From Lentisphaerota bacterium (lineage in GTDB: Bacteria > Verrucomicrobiota > Lentisphaeria > Victivallales > Victivallaceae): a stretch of DNA of 64,000 bases. The stretch is from NCBI GenBank assembly GCA_015061625.1, contig SUWG01000004.1:62001-126000 (forward strand). Direction: 5' to 3'. Shown here piece by piece: positions 50,686-59,432 of the stretch. The stretch's first letter is position 1, and each line of letters opens with the position of its first letter. The notes below the pieces were generated by a model. That model worked only from the letters and a program-made list of their open reading frames with translations, made no database searches and was not told the DNA's origin. The position numbers and the translations under genes were made by a program.

Positions 50686-51927
50686 TTAAGACCGGATACC
50701 GGAATATAAAAACATTCTGTGTTGTTTTTTTACTGCGTCATCCAAATATTCACGCCCCTGGTCAAATACACAAACCTCACTTTTATCCAGCAAAGGTCCA
50801 TGACCACCGGTAACGGTATGAAGCATCCGCTTATTTCTGACAGTCAAACGGTTGTAAGCCGCATAGGTCGATGCCGGTGGCGTAACTGTATCAATAAAAC
50901 CAACCGCCATGACCACCGGACACTTGATCCGCGAAGCAAAATTCACCACGTCAAAATAAGGCGATACCAATCGAGCCGCCTCTGGAACCAAAGGCGAATT
51001 GAAAAGATCGGGCCAACCGGGTAAATGCCCGGCACTTTTCCCATGATGATCACTCATTGCACTGGCCGTTGCCCAACAAAACTCCACTTCCGGATTCAAT
51101 ACCGAGGCGACAATACTTTGACAGCCCCCCATACTGCCACCCCAAACTGATAACTTGCCGTTGAATTCCGGCAGAGTTTTTATAAAATCGGCCACAATAA
51201 CACTGCGCAAAAATATCTGGCGCATTGCATATTTTTGCGAATCACCGGCATTCAGAAATTGATAATTCAACACCTGCTCCCTTCCGGGAGCAAGCAATTC
51301 CGGATTTCGGACCGGAAAGTTTTCCAATCCGTGAAAATTCAGATTGAATGCAACTGCACACAATTTTTTTGCATCTTTCACTGCAACTTCCAATTCTCCG
51401 GAAACCTTGCTGGCTCCGAGAAAACTTATAACTGCCGGCAGAGATCCCGGTTTGGCGTTGCGCGGCACAGCAAGAAAACCGGAAGCAATGATCCCGCCTT
51501 GGGATAAGTGGACATCAAATGCGGTGATACCATCCGGCAAATAATGCTCATCCACCGGGGTACAGGAAAGCACCTGAAGTTTTTCAGATTTGACTTTGTC
51601 AACTTCACTTTTCCAGAACTCATCAAAATCCGCCGGACAAGAGGTGCCGGGGGAAATTTTTTCCGGTTCGATCGCCGCACCGGCTGAAGTTTCAAATTTT
51701 CTGCCGTTGCGGTAACGGCCGTCAACTGTCAACAGAATAAACCCCGGTTTCTCCGCATGAACGACGATATCCCCGTAAAAATCCATCGGCGAAGAAATCT
51801 TTTCGCCATCATCAACCGTGTATCTGCCCCTGCTCCCCGGCACAACTTGAAAACAGATATCCTCGCCACAGCGATACACCGCATCTTTTCTGGATGCACG
51901 CACCGGAAAACTTCCAGACTTGACCAT
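50686..51927 (-). CDS. Acetyl xylan esterase (AXE1/cephalosporin-C deacetylase family)
   Basis: 413 residues. N-terminal beta domain (1-90), then the AXE1 alpha/beta hydrolase. Nucleophile Ser in VWGGSMGGCQS, Asp in MAVGFIDTVTPPAST, His in TVTGGHGPL. It removes acetyl esters from xylan or related glycans. No signal peptide, so it likely acts on imported oligosaccharides. Starts three bases after the dehydrogenase gene with GAGG upstream. Last gene of a four-gene operon. Confidence 0.9.
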   Translation of the reverse strand: MVKSGSFPVRASRKDAVYRCGEDICFQVVPGSRGRYTVDDGEKISSPMDFYGDIVVHAEKPGFILLTVDGRYRNGRKFETSAGAAIEPEKISPGTSCPADFDEFWKSEVDKVKSEKLQVLSCTPVDEHYLPDGITAFDVHLSQGGIIASGFLAVPRNAKPGSLPAVISFLGASKVSGELEVAVKDAKKLCAVAFNLNFHGLENFPVRNPELLAPGREQVLNYQFLNAGDSQKYAMRQIFLRSVIVADFIKTLPEFNGKLSVWGGSMGGCQSIVASVLNPEVEFCWATASAMSDHHGKSAGHLPGWPDLFNSPLVPEAARLVSPYFDVVNFASRIKCPVVMAVGFIDTVTPPASTYAAYNRLTVRNKRMLHTVTGGHGPLLDKSEVCVFDQGREYLDDAVKKQHRMFLYSGIRS

Positions 51928-51930
51928 TTT

Positions 51931-52845
51931 TCACCCCTCTAATCTGCCACAGATTTCCACCAGTTTTTCCGCAGAATAATACCAGAAGTTTTTCTCAAAA
52001 TCAGCCGAAAATGCCGCCGCATGAGGAGAAAATATAACTTTCTCACAATTCAGCAGCGGATTATCCGGCAACGGCGGCTCGTCACACAACACATCCAAAG
52101 CCGCCCCGCCGAGGTGACCGGTGGTCAAAGCCCGGTAAAGAGCCGCTTCATCGATCACTTCTCCCCGTGACGTATTGACCAGCAGAGCATCTTTTTTCAT
52201 AATGCTGAATTTATCATCATCCATCAAATTTCTGGTATCATCAGTAAGCGGACAATGCAGAGAAACAAAATCAGATTCTTTCAACAAAATATCCAACGGA
52301 GTGGAATTCTCTGACCACGGATCAAAATGCAACACTCTCATATTGAATCCGGAAACCAGTTTTTCCACAGTCCGGGCGATCCGGCCGTAACCGACCACGC
52401 CCAAAGTCCGCCCGCTCAAATGCCATTTAGTTTGATTTCCGGAAGAATCCCATTGTCCCTGACGGACTTGCCGGTCAAACTGCACCAGATTACGAGCCAA
52501 TGCAAACAACATGGAAACAGCGTGTTCAGCAACCGATTCGCTGATCGATTCCGGAGTGTTGAATACTTGAATATTGTTTGCTTTGCAAAATTCAAGCGGC
52601 AAAGCATCCAACCCACTGCCACTGCGCAAAACGGCCCGGCATTCCGGTAATTTTGCCAACGCTTCCGGCTTCACAGCCACATTGGCCCCGAACATCCAGA
52701 TAATATCAGCATTTCCGGCGAACTCAACCAACTCATCCGGCGTATTGCAACGACGGCAATTTATGATCGCCACTTCCCGGATACGGGAAATACATGAAGC
52801 AGGGAAACGCTCCTCACCGGCAGAAACCATAGCTATTTCAAGCAT
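51931..52845 (-). CDS. D-2-hydroxyacid dehydrogenase (PGDH-like)
   Basis: 304 residues. Rossmann motif LGVVGYGRIARTV, catalytic Arg in VNTSRGEVID, Glu in VLCDEPPLPDN, His in IFSPHAAAFSADF. The family reduces 2-oxoacids to D-2-hydroxyacids with NAD(P)H, including glycerate and phosphoglycerate. ATG 52845 (AAGGG seven bases upstream) is better than GTG 52851. Overlaps the aldolase gene. Substrate unknown. Confidence 0.87.
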   Translation of the reverse strand: MLEIAMVSAGEERFPASCISRIREVAIINCRRCNTPDELVEFAGNADIIWMFGANVAVKPEALAKLPECRAVLRSGSGLDALPLEFCKANNIQVFNTPESISESVAEHAVSMLFALARNLVQFDRQVRQGQWDSSGNQTKWHLSGRTLGVVGYGRIARTVEKLVSGFNMRVLHFDPWSENSTPLDILLKESDFVSLHCPLTDDTRNLMDDDKFSIMKKDALLVNTSRGEVIDEAALYRALTTGHLGGAALDVLCDEPPLPDNPLLNCEKVIFSPHAAAFSADFEKNFWYYSAEKLVEICGRLEG

Positions 52846-53596
52846 TTTCACACCCTTTTCTGAAAGCTCTTAAGCCGGCAGCCATCGCCCCCCAGTCACT
52901 TATTCCGGCAAACCAATCCACACCGCGGGCCTTCCATCTGGCGAAATCTCCGGCGGCAGTACCGAGAATCATTCCTTTTGCTTTTACCTTGGCACAAATT
53001 TCATCCAGCACTTCATTAAGTTTTTTATCATTCATCTGATTTAATATCCCCATACTTCCGGAAAGATCACATGGGCCGACACAAATACTGCCGATACCGG
53101 GAACTTCGAGTATTTCATCCAGATTGCGCACCGCATCGATATGCTCGATTTGAATGATCACCATCGGTTCTGTTTCAGAGCGTTTGACATAATCAAAGAA
53201 GTCTTCACTGCCGTAACGGACTGCCCGACGCACACCGCACCCACGGATACCGGTCTGCGGATAGCGGCAGGCGGCAACGGCTCTGGCGGCTTCTTCGGCG
53301 TTGTTGACCATGGGAATGATCACCGCATCCGGAGCAAGATCAAGATAAGGTTTGATCAACATGGGATCATTGGCCCTCACCCGCACCAATCCGGCACAAC
53401 CGGTACCGCGTAACGCGATCAAATGCCGGTGAACACCCTCGATAGTATGAGGAGCGTGTTCAGCATCGATCCAGCAAAAATCCATGCCGCAATCACCGGC
53501 CAATTCACTGACACACAAATCAGAGAGAGTAATCACAGTTCCCAGTGAAATCTTACCGGAAATCAAATTTTCCTTAAAACGATTTTCCATTTTCAT
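52838..53596 (-). CDS. HpaI/GarL-type class II aldolase
   Basis: 252 residues, TIM barrel. Motifs FCWIDAEHAPHTIEG, LVRVRANDPM, VIIPMVNNAEEA, VIIQIEHIDAVRN and ICVGPCDLSGSMG, with the metal Glu and Asp in IEH and CDLSGSMG and Arg in VRVR. It cleaves 2-keto-3-deoxy acids to pyruvate and an aldehyde. A sugar-acid role (for example 2-keto-3-deoxyglucarate or fuconate) fits its neighbours, the dehydrogenase and serine dehydratase, the latter also forming pyruvate. GAGGAA before ATG 53596. Confidence 0.88.
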   Translation of the reverse strand: MKMENRFKENLISGKISLGTVITLSDLCVSELAGDCGMDFCWIDAEHAPHTIEGVHRHLIALRGTGCAGLVRVRANDPMLIKPYLDLAPDAVIIPMVNNAEEAARAVAACRYPQTGIRGCGVRRAVRYGSEDFFDYVKRSETEPMVIIQIEHIDAVRNLDEILEVPGIGSICVGPCDLSGSMGILNQMNDKKLNEVLDEICAKVKAKGMILGTAAGDFARWKARGVDWFAGISDWGAMAAGLRAFRKGCENA

Positions 53597-53624
53597 TTAT
53601 TTCCTCTTTTACGACTCTCCGTTG

Positions 53625-54815
53625 TTATTTATTACGCATGATTTCAGCCAATCCACCTACTGACGTTTCCCGGTACAATGATGGCAGATCATGTCCAGTC
53701 GTCAACATAGTTTTTACCACATCATCAAAAGAAACAAAATGATGACCATCTGAAATAAGTGCCAATTCAGCGGCGACTAAAGCCTGATTGGCCGCTACGC
53801 TATTGCGTTCGATACAGGGGATTTGCACCAATCCGGCGACCGGATCACAGGTCAGGCCGAGAAAATGCTCCAAACCGATCTCTGCGGCACACTCACATTG
53901 CCGGGGAGTGCCTCCCAAAAGATATGCCGCCGCCGATGAAGCCATCGCACAAGCGGTGCCGATTTCGCCCTGACAACCGACCTCCGCTCCGGATATTGAA
54001 CCATTGCTTTTAACAATATTGCCAACCATACCTGCGGTAGCCAATGCCTGACGGATTTCCGTTCCGGAAAAATTCCACGTTTTCTGCAAATAAAATAACA
54101 CAGCCGGTAAAACTCCGCAAGATCCACAAGTCGGTGCAGTAACAACTTTTCCCAGAGAAGCATTTTCTTCGCTGACTGCATAAGCATAAGCCGCGATCAA
54201 TCCGGTTCGCTGAATATCAGCCCGTAAAGATTGTGCTTTCAAGTAAAAACTGCGTGCCTTTCGGGGCAGTTGCAAGCCTCCGGGAAGTACACCTTCAGCG
54301 GATAATCCCCGCTTTAAGGTTTCCACCATTTGAGCATAAATGTCATCAAGGAAATCCAGATTTTCAAATTTTTCGGCAAGTTGCCACAATGAAATGCCTT
54401 GTTGCGTACAGATTTCAAGCATTTCGCTCATGGACCGATATGGATAACACTCCGGAGTATCTTCCTGACAACCGTTTTCCGACAAAGCCCCGCCGCCGAC
54501 AGAAAAAATTTTCAAGCGATCGATTTCCTCTCCGGAATCATTCAATGCCCGGAATATCATGCCGTTGGGATGTTCTTCTAAAAATGTTTGCGGATACCAC
54601 AAAATTTCACACTTTCCTTCAGGGAAAACCGACCTTACAGCCTGATCGGTAAAGTGTCCCTTCCCGGTAGCAGCCAAACTGCCATACAGAGCAACTTCGA
54701 ACCTGTCTGCGGAAATATTTCCGGCAAAAAATCTTTCGGCGGCCCGATAAGGCCCCATAGTGTGACTGCTTGATGGTCCGAATCCTATACGGTATAATTC
54801 ACGTAAACTTTTCAT
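53625..54815 (-). CDS. sdaA: L-serine ammonia-lyase (iron-sulfur, single chain)
   Basis: 396 residues, short form with beta and alpha parts in one chain. N-terminal GFGPSSSHTMGPYRAAERF, then cluster cysteines in APTCGSCGVLPAVL, GTACAMASSAAAYLLGG and GLTCDPVAGLVQIPCIERNS. It deaminates L-serine to pyruvate and ammonia through a 4Fe-4S cluster. A weak AAGGA site precedes ATG. First gene of the operon with the aldolase, dehydrogenase and esterase. Confidence 0.94.
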   Translation of the reverse strand: MKSLRELYRIGFGPSSSHTMGPYRAAERFFAGNISADRFEVALYGSLAATGKGHFTDQAVRSVFPEGKCEILWYPQTFLEEHPNGMIFRALNDSGEEIDRLKIFSVGGGALSENGCQEDTPECYPYRSMSEMLEICTQQGISLWQLAEKFENLDFLDDIYAQMVETLKRGLSAEGVLPGGLQLPRKARSFYLKAQSLRADIQRTGLIAAYAYAVSEENASLGKVVTAPTCGSCGVLPAVLFYLQKTWNFSGTEIRQALATAGMVGNIVKSNGSISGAEVGCQGEIGTACAMASSAAAYLLGGTPRQCECAAEIGLEHFLGLTCDPVAGLVQIPCIERNSVAANQALVAAELALISDGHHFVSFDDVVKTMLTTGHDLPSLYRETSVGGLAEIMRNK

Positions 54816-54855
54816 AAAGGTAATGTCCTTGTTTCAATACACTTCCGCATACCCT

Positions 54856-55096
54856 TTACTGTCGTAAAAACCAAGCCGTGATTGTTTTTTCCAAATCCGT
54901 AACCATCTCCGTTTTTGCCCATGCCGCAGACAAACACTTCACTCCGGCTTCATTACTGGCATTGACATCAGAAATATCATCTGCGGCATAAACGATTTCG
55001 TCATTGGATAAATTATTTTGTTTGACAAGACGGTCAAATAAAAATCTACGCTGTCAACCGAACTTCCGTCAAAATCAAATTGACCAATTTAATCAT
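54856..55096 (-). pseudogene. HAD-like hydrolase pseudogene (deleted and frameshifted)
   Basis: ATG 55096 has GGGGAG nine bases upstream and opens MIKLVNLILTEV. One base added in the TTT run would give MIKLVN-FDFDGSSVDSV, the HAD motif I (FDFDG). After it, in the original frame, comes FDRLVKQNNLSNDEIVYAADDISDVNASNEAGVKCLS (split here: VYAADDISDVNA resembles motif IV) and a closing LEKTITAWFLRQ. The middle of the domain, with motifs II and III, is missing. So it is a one-base deletion plus a large internal deletion. It keeps its promoter and ribosome site. Confidence 0.7.
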
Positions 55097-55121
55097 TGCA
55101 AAACACTCCCCATAACCTTAT

Positions 55122-55149
55122 AATATAGCACAACAGAAGATGTTTTCAA
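55122..55149 (-). promoter_or_regulatory. Promoter still present before the HAD pseudogene
   Basis: Minus strand TTGAAA (55144-55149), 16 bases, TATATT (55122-55127). Confidence 0.55.
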
Positions 55150-55175
55150 CAAAAACACATTGCAAAAAAGATAAA

Positions 55176-55211
55176 AAAAACTCCTGTTCTTTTCACGGAA
55201 CAGGAGTTTTT
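55176..55211 (-). terminator. Terminator of rpsB-tsf
   Basis: AAAAACTCCTGTTC (55198-55211 read on minus) pairs perfectly (14 bp) with GAACAGGAGTTTTT (55176-55189), then further Ts. Strong; it works in both directions. Confidence 0.92.
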
Positions 55212-55231
55212 GAGTAATCAGATGATTCTGA

Positions 55232-56047
55232 TCAGAGTTCTTCGCCGATCGCCCAGCGGACAAAGCGTTTGACTTTGGCGTTGGGTTTCAGTTTTTTCAG
55301 AGAACTCTTGTCATCTTTGACCCACGGCTGGTTTTCCAGGCAGATTTCGCTGAAGAAACGATTGATCTTACCGGAAAGAATTTTATCCAGCATTTCAGCC
55401 GGCTTGTTGGCCAGTTTCGGATCAGCGGCGGCAGCAATCTCTTTTTCTTTGGCGATCACTTCAGCCGGCACATCATCACTGCTGATGTATTTCGGGCTGA
55501 AAGCCGCAATGTGCAAGCACAAATCGTTAAGGAATTCCGGATCGCTCTCACCTTCGACTTCGACCAGCACGCTCACCCGGCCATCCATGTGATGGTAACT
55601 GGCAAAGGTGGAACCGTTGGAAGCCTGCCACTTCTGGGCGCGGCGCAGAGACATATTTTCACCAATGGTGGCAATGTGACTGGTGATCAGAGCAGCTTCC
55701 TGCTCGTTGACCGCAGCAGCAACATCACCGTCAGCGGCAATTTTCAAAGCTCCGTCAAGCATCGCATCGACCAAAGCACCGAATTTCGGAGTTTTGGCAG
55801 CAAAGTCGGTTTCGCAAAGCATCTCGACGATCGCAGCTTCATTGCCGCTGATCTTGGTCCAGACTTTACCCTGTTCAGTGGCGCGGCCGGATTTTTTCTC
55901 GGCTTTGGCAACACCGGATTTACGGAGATTCTCAATCGCCAGCTCCATATCGCCGTCAGCGGCAACCAGAGCCTTTTTGCAATCCATCATACCGGCACCG
56001 GTTTTTTCCCGGAGCTCGGAAACCATTTTAGCAGTAATAGCAGCCAT
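55232..56047 (-). CDS. tsf: Translation elongation factor Ts
   Basis: 271 residues. N-terminal UBA-like ITAKMVSELREKTGAGMMDCKKAL and the dimerisation regions EMLCETDFAA, which begins core subdomain N. It recycles EF-Tu-GDP. AAGGTGA before ATG 56047. It follows rpsB by 27 bases, the universal bacterial order, and ends at a strong terminator. Confidence 0.97.
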   Translation of the reverse strand: MAAITAKMVSELREKTGAGMMDCKKALVAADGDMELAIENLRKSGVAKAEKKSGRATEQGKVWTKISGNEAAIVEMLCETDFAAKTPKFGALVDAMLDGALKIAADGDVAAAVNEQEAALITSHIATIGENMSLRRAQKWQASNGSTFASYHHMDGRVSVLVEVEGESDPEFLNDLCLHIAAFSPKYISSDDVPAEVIAKEKEIAAAADPKLANKPAEMLDKILSGKINRFFSEICLENQPWVKDDKSSLKKLKPNAKVKRFVRWAIGEEL

Positions 56048-56074
56048 TTTTGTTCACCTTATCTGTAAGTTGAA

Positions 56075-56941
56075 TTATTTTTCTTCAGCGGCTTCGGCTT
56101 TTTTCGGAGCGCGTTTGCGGGCCGGTTTGGCATCATCGCTTTTGGCAGCACGTTTACGCGGGGCTTTCGGAGCCTGGGCTTCTTCCTCGTCAGCATTTTC
56201 CTGGGCGATCTTCTTGGCGGCCTCGGCGGCATCACGCTCCTCGGTGACACGTTTCAGATGGATCTCTTTGGCAATTTTGATCGCTTCGCCGAAAAGATCA
56301 GTGATGATCTGAACAGATTTCACCGCATCATCGTTGGTGGCAACCGGATAATCGACCATGGAGGGGTCGCCGTTGGTATCGACCAGAGCAACGATCGGAA
56401 TATTCAGTTTGTTGGCTTCACGGACAGCGTTGATCTCATTGCAGACGTCAATGATGACCAAAGCAGCGGGAAGTTTTTTCATGGAAGCAATACCATCAAG
56501 GTCACGATGCAGTTTTTCAACGCGGCGGGTCAAAGCGGCAACTTCTTTTTTCTTCATGCCGTTGACAGCATCGCTGGCGAGAATACCATCGATCTCTTTC
56601 ATTTTGTCAATGCTTTTGCGGATGGTCTGATTGTTGGTCAGAGTACCGCCGAGCCAACGCTCGGAAATGCTGAACATACCGGTTTTTTCGGCCAGACCGG
56701 TGACGACTTCACGGATCTGGCGTTTGGTACCGACGAAAAGCACATCGCCGCCATCGCTGACGACTTTCTGAAGGAAGTTGCAGGCATCGGCGATCTGACG
56801 CATGGTTTTGGTCAGGTCAATAATGCTGATACCATTTTTGGCACCATAGACAAACTTCTTCATTTTGGGGTTCCAACGACGGGTCTGGTGTCCGAAATGA
56901 CAACCGGCTTCCAAAAGATCGTTGATAGTAATTTTGGCCAT
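56075..56941 (-). CDS. rpsB: 30S ribosomal protein S2
   Basis: About 288 residues. MAKITINDLLEAGCHFGHQ, RWNPKMKKFVYGAKNGISII, GGTLTNNQTIRKS and VALVDTNGDPSMVDYPVATNDDA are S2 signatures. A C-terminal tail of about 60 residues, rich in Lys, Ala and Glu, exceeds the usual length and resembles low-complexity RNA-binding extensions. ATG 56941 is supported by AAGGAAG seven bases upstream; the ATG 18 bases before it is not. Confidence 0.97.
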   Translation of the reverse strand: MAKITINDLLEAGCHFGHQTRRWNPKMKKFVYGAKNGISIIDLTKTMRQIADACNFLQKVVSDGGDVLFVGTKRQIREVVTGLAEKTGMFSISERWLGGTLTNNQTIRKSIDKMKEIDGILASDAVNGMKKKEVAALTRRVEKLHRDLDGIASMKKLPAALVIIDVCNEINAVREANKLNIPIVALVDTNGDPSMVDYPVATNDDAVKSVQIITDLFGEAIKIAKEIHLKRVTEERDAAEAAKKIAQENADEEEAQAPKAPRKRAAKSDDAKPARKRAPKKAEAAEEK

Positions 56942-57101
56942 TTTGCATCTTCCTTTCACTTTGCGGTGCTTTCCGCGCTCTTTATTTTTTGCGCTACAAA
57001 CAAGTCACCTTTTGGTTGAATTGTACCCTGCCGAACCGGCCATACTGGATCAACAGGGATGCGTATTTTATTAATATAGTGCTTAAATGCGCTTTTTTCA
57101 A
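56942..57101 (-). promoter_or_regulatory. Promoter and structured leader of rpsB-tsf
   Basis: Minus strand TTGAAA (57096-57101, overlapping the argH stop), 17 bases, TATATT (57073-57078). The leader of about 125 bases can fold: CCCTG pairs with CAGGG around an inner GCCG-GTT-CGGC hairpin. This position and structure fit an S2 autoregulatory leader, not confirmed here. Confidence 0.65.
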
Positions 57102-58474
57102 GCCATAAGCAACTGTTTTTTCCAAAATTCCACCTGATTGGCGACCGGTTCAAATCCGGTTGCACCGGGGATACGTCTTTTGGCGACACTTTCCCGCGGA
57201 TCAAAGAGAGTCAGAAATTCAGCAGTTGCTTCCGGAATAGTCTCCTGCATTTCAGCCAATGTCGCCTGATCCAGAGCCATATTACGGTCTTTACAGTATT
57301 TGACAAATGCCCCAACCCGGTGATGGGCATCACGGAAAGGCACACCGAGTTCGACCAGTTTTTCTGCAAGATCGGTTGCCATCAAAGCCGGATCGGCAGC
57401 AGCTGCAGCCATATTTTCCCGCTTGACACGCATATCCCGGATCATCGGCGGGTAGACCGCCAGCATCAATTCAGCGGTATCAAGAGCATCGAATACGGCC
57501 ACTTTATCTTCCTGCATATCCCGGTTATAGGTCATGGGCAAACCTTTGCATAACGTGAGCATGGCAGCAAGAGAACCATATACTCTGGCGGTTTTGCCGC
57601 GGGTAAGTTCACACACGTCCGGATTTTTCTTCTGCGGCATCAAACTTGAGCCGGTACAGAAAGCGTCACTCAATTCAATAAAGTCGAATTCCTGACTGCT
57701 CCACAAAATCAAATCTTCTGAAAGTCTGGAAAAATGCATGGCCATTGTGGCCAGAGCCGCAGTGAATTCGATGGCGAAATCCCGGTCGGCGACCGCATCC
57801 ATACTGTTTCTGGTGATCCGGTCAAAACCCAATTCCTTACAAACGAACTCCCGGTCGAGCGGCAAAGTCGAACCGGCCAATGCTCCGGAACCGAGCGGCA
57901 TGACATTGATCCTCTTGCGGCAATCTGCCAGTCTTTCAGCATCCCGGTCAAACATTTCGACATAAGCAAGCAGATGATGGGCGAGCAATACCACCTGGGC
58001 GTGCTGCAAATGGGTAAAACCGGGCAGAATCGTCTCTTTTTCCGCATCGGCTTTAGCGACCAATTCTTTCTGAAAATTGCGGATTTTACCGATCAGACGG
58101 TCTGCGGCATCCCGCAGATAAAGACGGAAATCCAAGGCGACCTGATCATTGCGGCTGCGCCCGGAATGCACCCGCGCTCCTTCGGCACCAAGCACATCGA
58201 TCAAAGCACTTTCGACGTGCATATGGATATCTTCTTTGGCTATGTCGTAAGAAAAATCTCCTTTTTCGATACGTTCACAAACCTTATCCAATTCACTTCT
58301 GATAGCATCTGCCGATGCCTGCGGAATGATCCCCTGTTTGGCCAGCATCGCCACATGAGCCTTGCTTCCGGCGATATCATGTTTGAAAAGACGCTGGTCA
58401 AAACTGATGGATTCAGAATATATTTTCACATCATTTTGCGTTTCTTCTCCGAAACGCCCACCCCAAAGAGCCAT
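57098..58474 (-). CDS. argH: Argininosuccinate lyase
   Basis: 458 residues. SGRSRNDQVALDFRLYLRD, THLQHAQVVLLAHHLL and the mobile loop with the catalytic Ser, GSSLMPQKKNPDVCELTRGK, all intact. It splits argininosuccinate to arginine and fumarate. GAGGTGA before ATG. Transcribed after the FabZ-like gene (23-base gap). No other arg genes in view. Confidence 0.97.
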   Translation of the reverse strand: MALWGGRFGEETQNDVKIYSESISFDQRLFKHDIAGSKAHVAMLAKQGIIPQASADAIRSELDKVCERIEKGDFSYDIAKEDIHMHVESALIDVLGAEGARVHSGRSRNDQVALDFRLYLRDAADRLIGKIRNFQKELVAKADAEKETILPGFTHLQHAQVVLLAHHLLAYVEMFDRDAERLADCRKRINVMPLGSGALAGSTLPLDREFVCKELGFDRITRNSMDAVADRDFAIEFTAALATMAMHFSRLSEDLILWSSQEFDFIELSDAFCTGSSLMPQKKNPDVCELTRGKTARVYGSLAAMLTLCKGLPMTYNRDMQEDKVAVFDALDTAELMLAVYPPMIRDMRVKRENMAAAAADPALMATDLAEKLVELGVPFRDAHHRVGAFVKYCKDRNMALDQATLAEMQETIPEATAEFLTLFDPRESVAKRRIPGATGFEPVANQVEFWKKQLLMA

Positions 58475-58497
58475 AATTCACCTCTCTGAAATTTCTG

Positions 58498-59397
58498 TTA
58501 TGCATCAACGATGGCAAACATCAAAGCGATCTCGGCGACCACCTCATCACCTACCCGGATAAATCCGGACCCTTTACCGAAACGGGATTTCCCGGCCGGC
58601 AGATCGATTTCGATAACCATCTGTTCACCGACCAGCACCTGACGGTAAAATACCGCTTTATCGATTGCCATAAAAAAGCCGAGTTTACCGGCGTTTTCCG
58701 GTCTGGTCAACACACTGGTACAACCGCTTTGAGCGGCGATCTCACAGAGCAGTGAATCCGGAACCGTATTGAATCCGGCTTCGATGAATGGTTCATTGGC
58801 AGTAATATTTTTTACCGCAATGATTTTTTCGCCCTCGACTTTGGCAACATAATCCAGCAGCAGGAACGGGAAACGGTGGGGGATCAATCCCATGACCCGG
58901 TCGGTATCCATACTGATATCGGCCGTTCTGGCGAGTTGATCATCCAGATTCGGAATACCATTGATGCCGCCGACAACTTCTTCGGCTCTGCAGATCGTAA
59001 CAGTTGCCTCGCTGCAAACGCCGGAAGCACTTTTGGCAACCGCTTTCATCGTCCATGAATCTTCAGCAGAATCGACAACTTCGGCTTCCACGATCATCCG
59101 GTCACCGGGGAGGATCGGACGGCGGAATTTGACTTTCTCCAACTGTTTGATCCGTTTGCTGCGGGCATCGCCGGGCAAAAAGCAACAGCACAACTGGCGC
59201 ATCGCCTCGACCTGAAGCACTCCGGGCACGATCGGATGCACCGGAAAGTGACCGGCAAAAAACGCTTCATTAGCGGAAAAGTTTTTGAAACCGACGAAAT
59301 GGGTCTCATCATTTTTTTGTGCAAAATCCAGCAGTTTCCACGGAGCTTTTACTCCGAGACGGGAAGCGATCTGATGACATTGCAAAACTTCTGACAT
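58498..59397 (-). CDS. Tandem hotdog (double FabZ-like) dehydratase
   Basis: 299 residues holding two FabZ-like hotdog domains. Domain 1 (about 15-145) has the full active site: GHFPVHPIVPGVLQVEAM, His50 and Glu64. Domain 2 (about 165-299) opens like a normal FabZ (LIPHRFPFLLLDY) but reads NEPFIEAGFNTVPDSLLCEI, where the GHFP His is lost with about two residues deleted, while the Glu (219) remains. It may act as a fused asymmetric dimer with one working site. ATG 59397 has GGAG nine bases upstream. It lies 35 bases after lpxC, where a plain FabZ usually sits. Dehydration of 3-hydroxyacyl-ACP is likely, perhaps for lipid A acyl supply. Confidence 0.88.
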   Translation of the reverse strand: MSEVLQCHQIASRLGVKAPWKLLDFAQKNDETHFVGFKNFSANEAFFAGHFPVHPIVPGVLQVEAMRQLCCCFLPGDARSKRIKQLEKVKFRRPILPGDRMIVEAEVVDSAEDSWTMKAVAKSASGVCSEATVTICRAEEVVGGINGIPNLDDQLARTADISMDTDRVMGLIPHRFPFLLLDYVAKVEGEKIIAVKNITANEPFIEAGFNTVPDSLLCEIAAQSGCTSVLTRPENAGKLGFFMAIDKAVFYRQVLVGEQMVIEIDLPAGKSRFGKGSGFIRVGDEVVAEIALMFAIVDA

Positions 59398-59432
59398 TCT
59401 TACTTTCTCCTTGTTTTTATACTTAAATTCGG

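Noticed and set aside
57000-57060. A tRNA-like TTGAATTG...GGTTCGGCAGGG element before rpsB
   Set aside because: It lacks an acceptor stem and anticodon arm; it is better read as leader structure.
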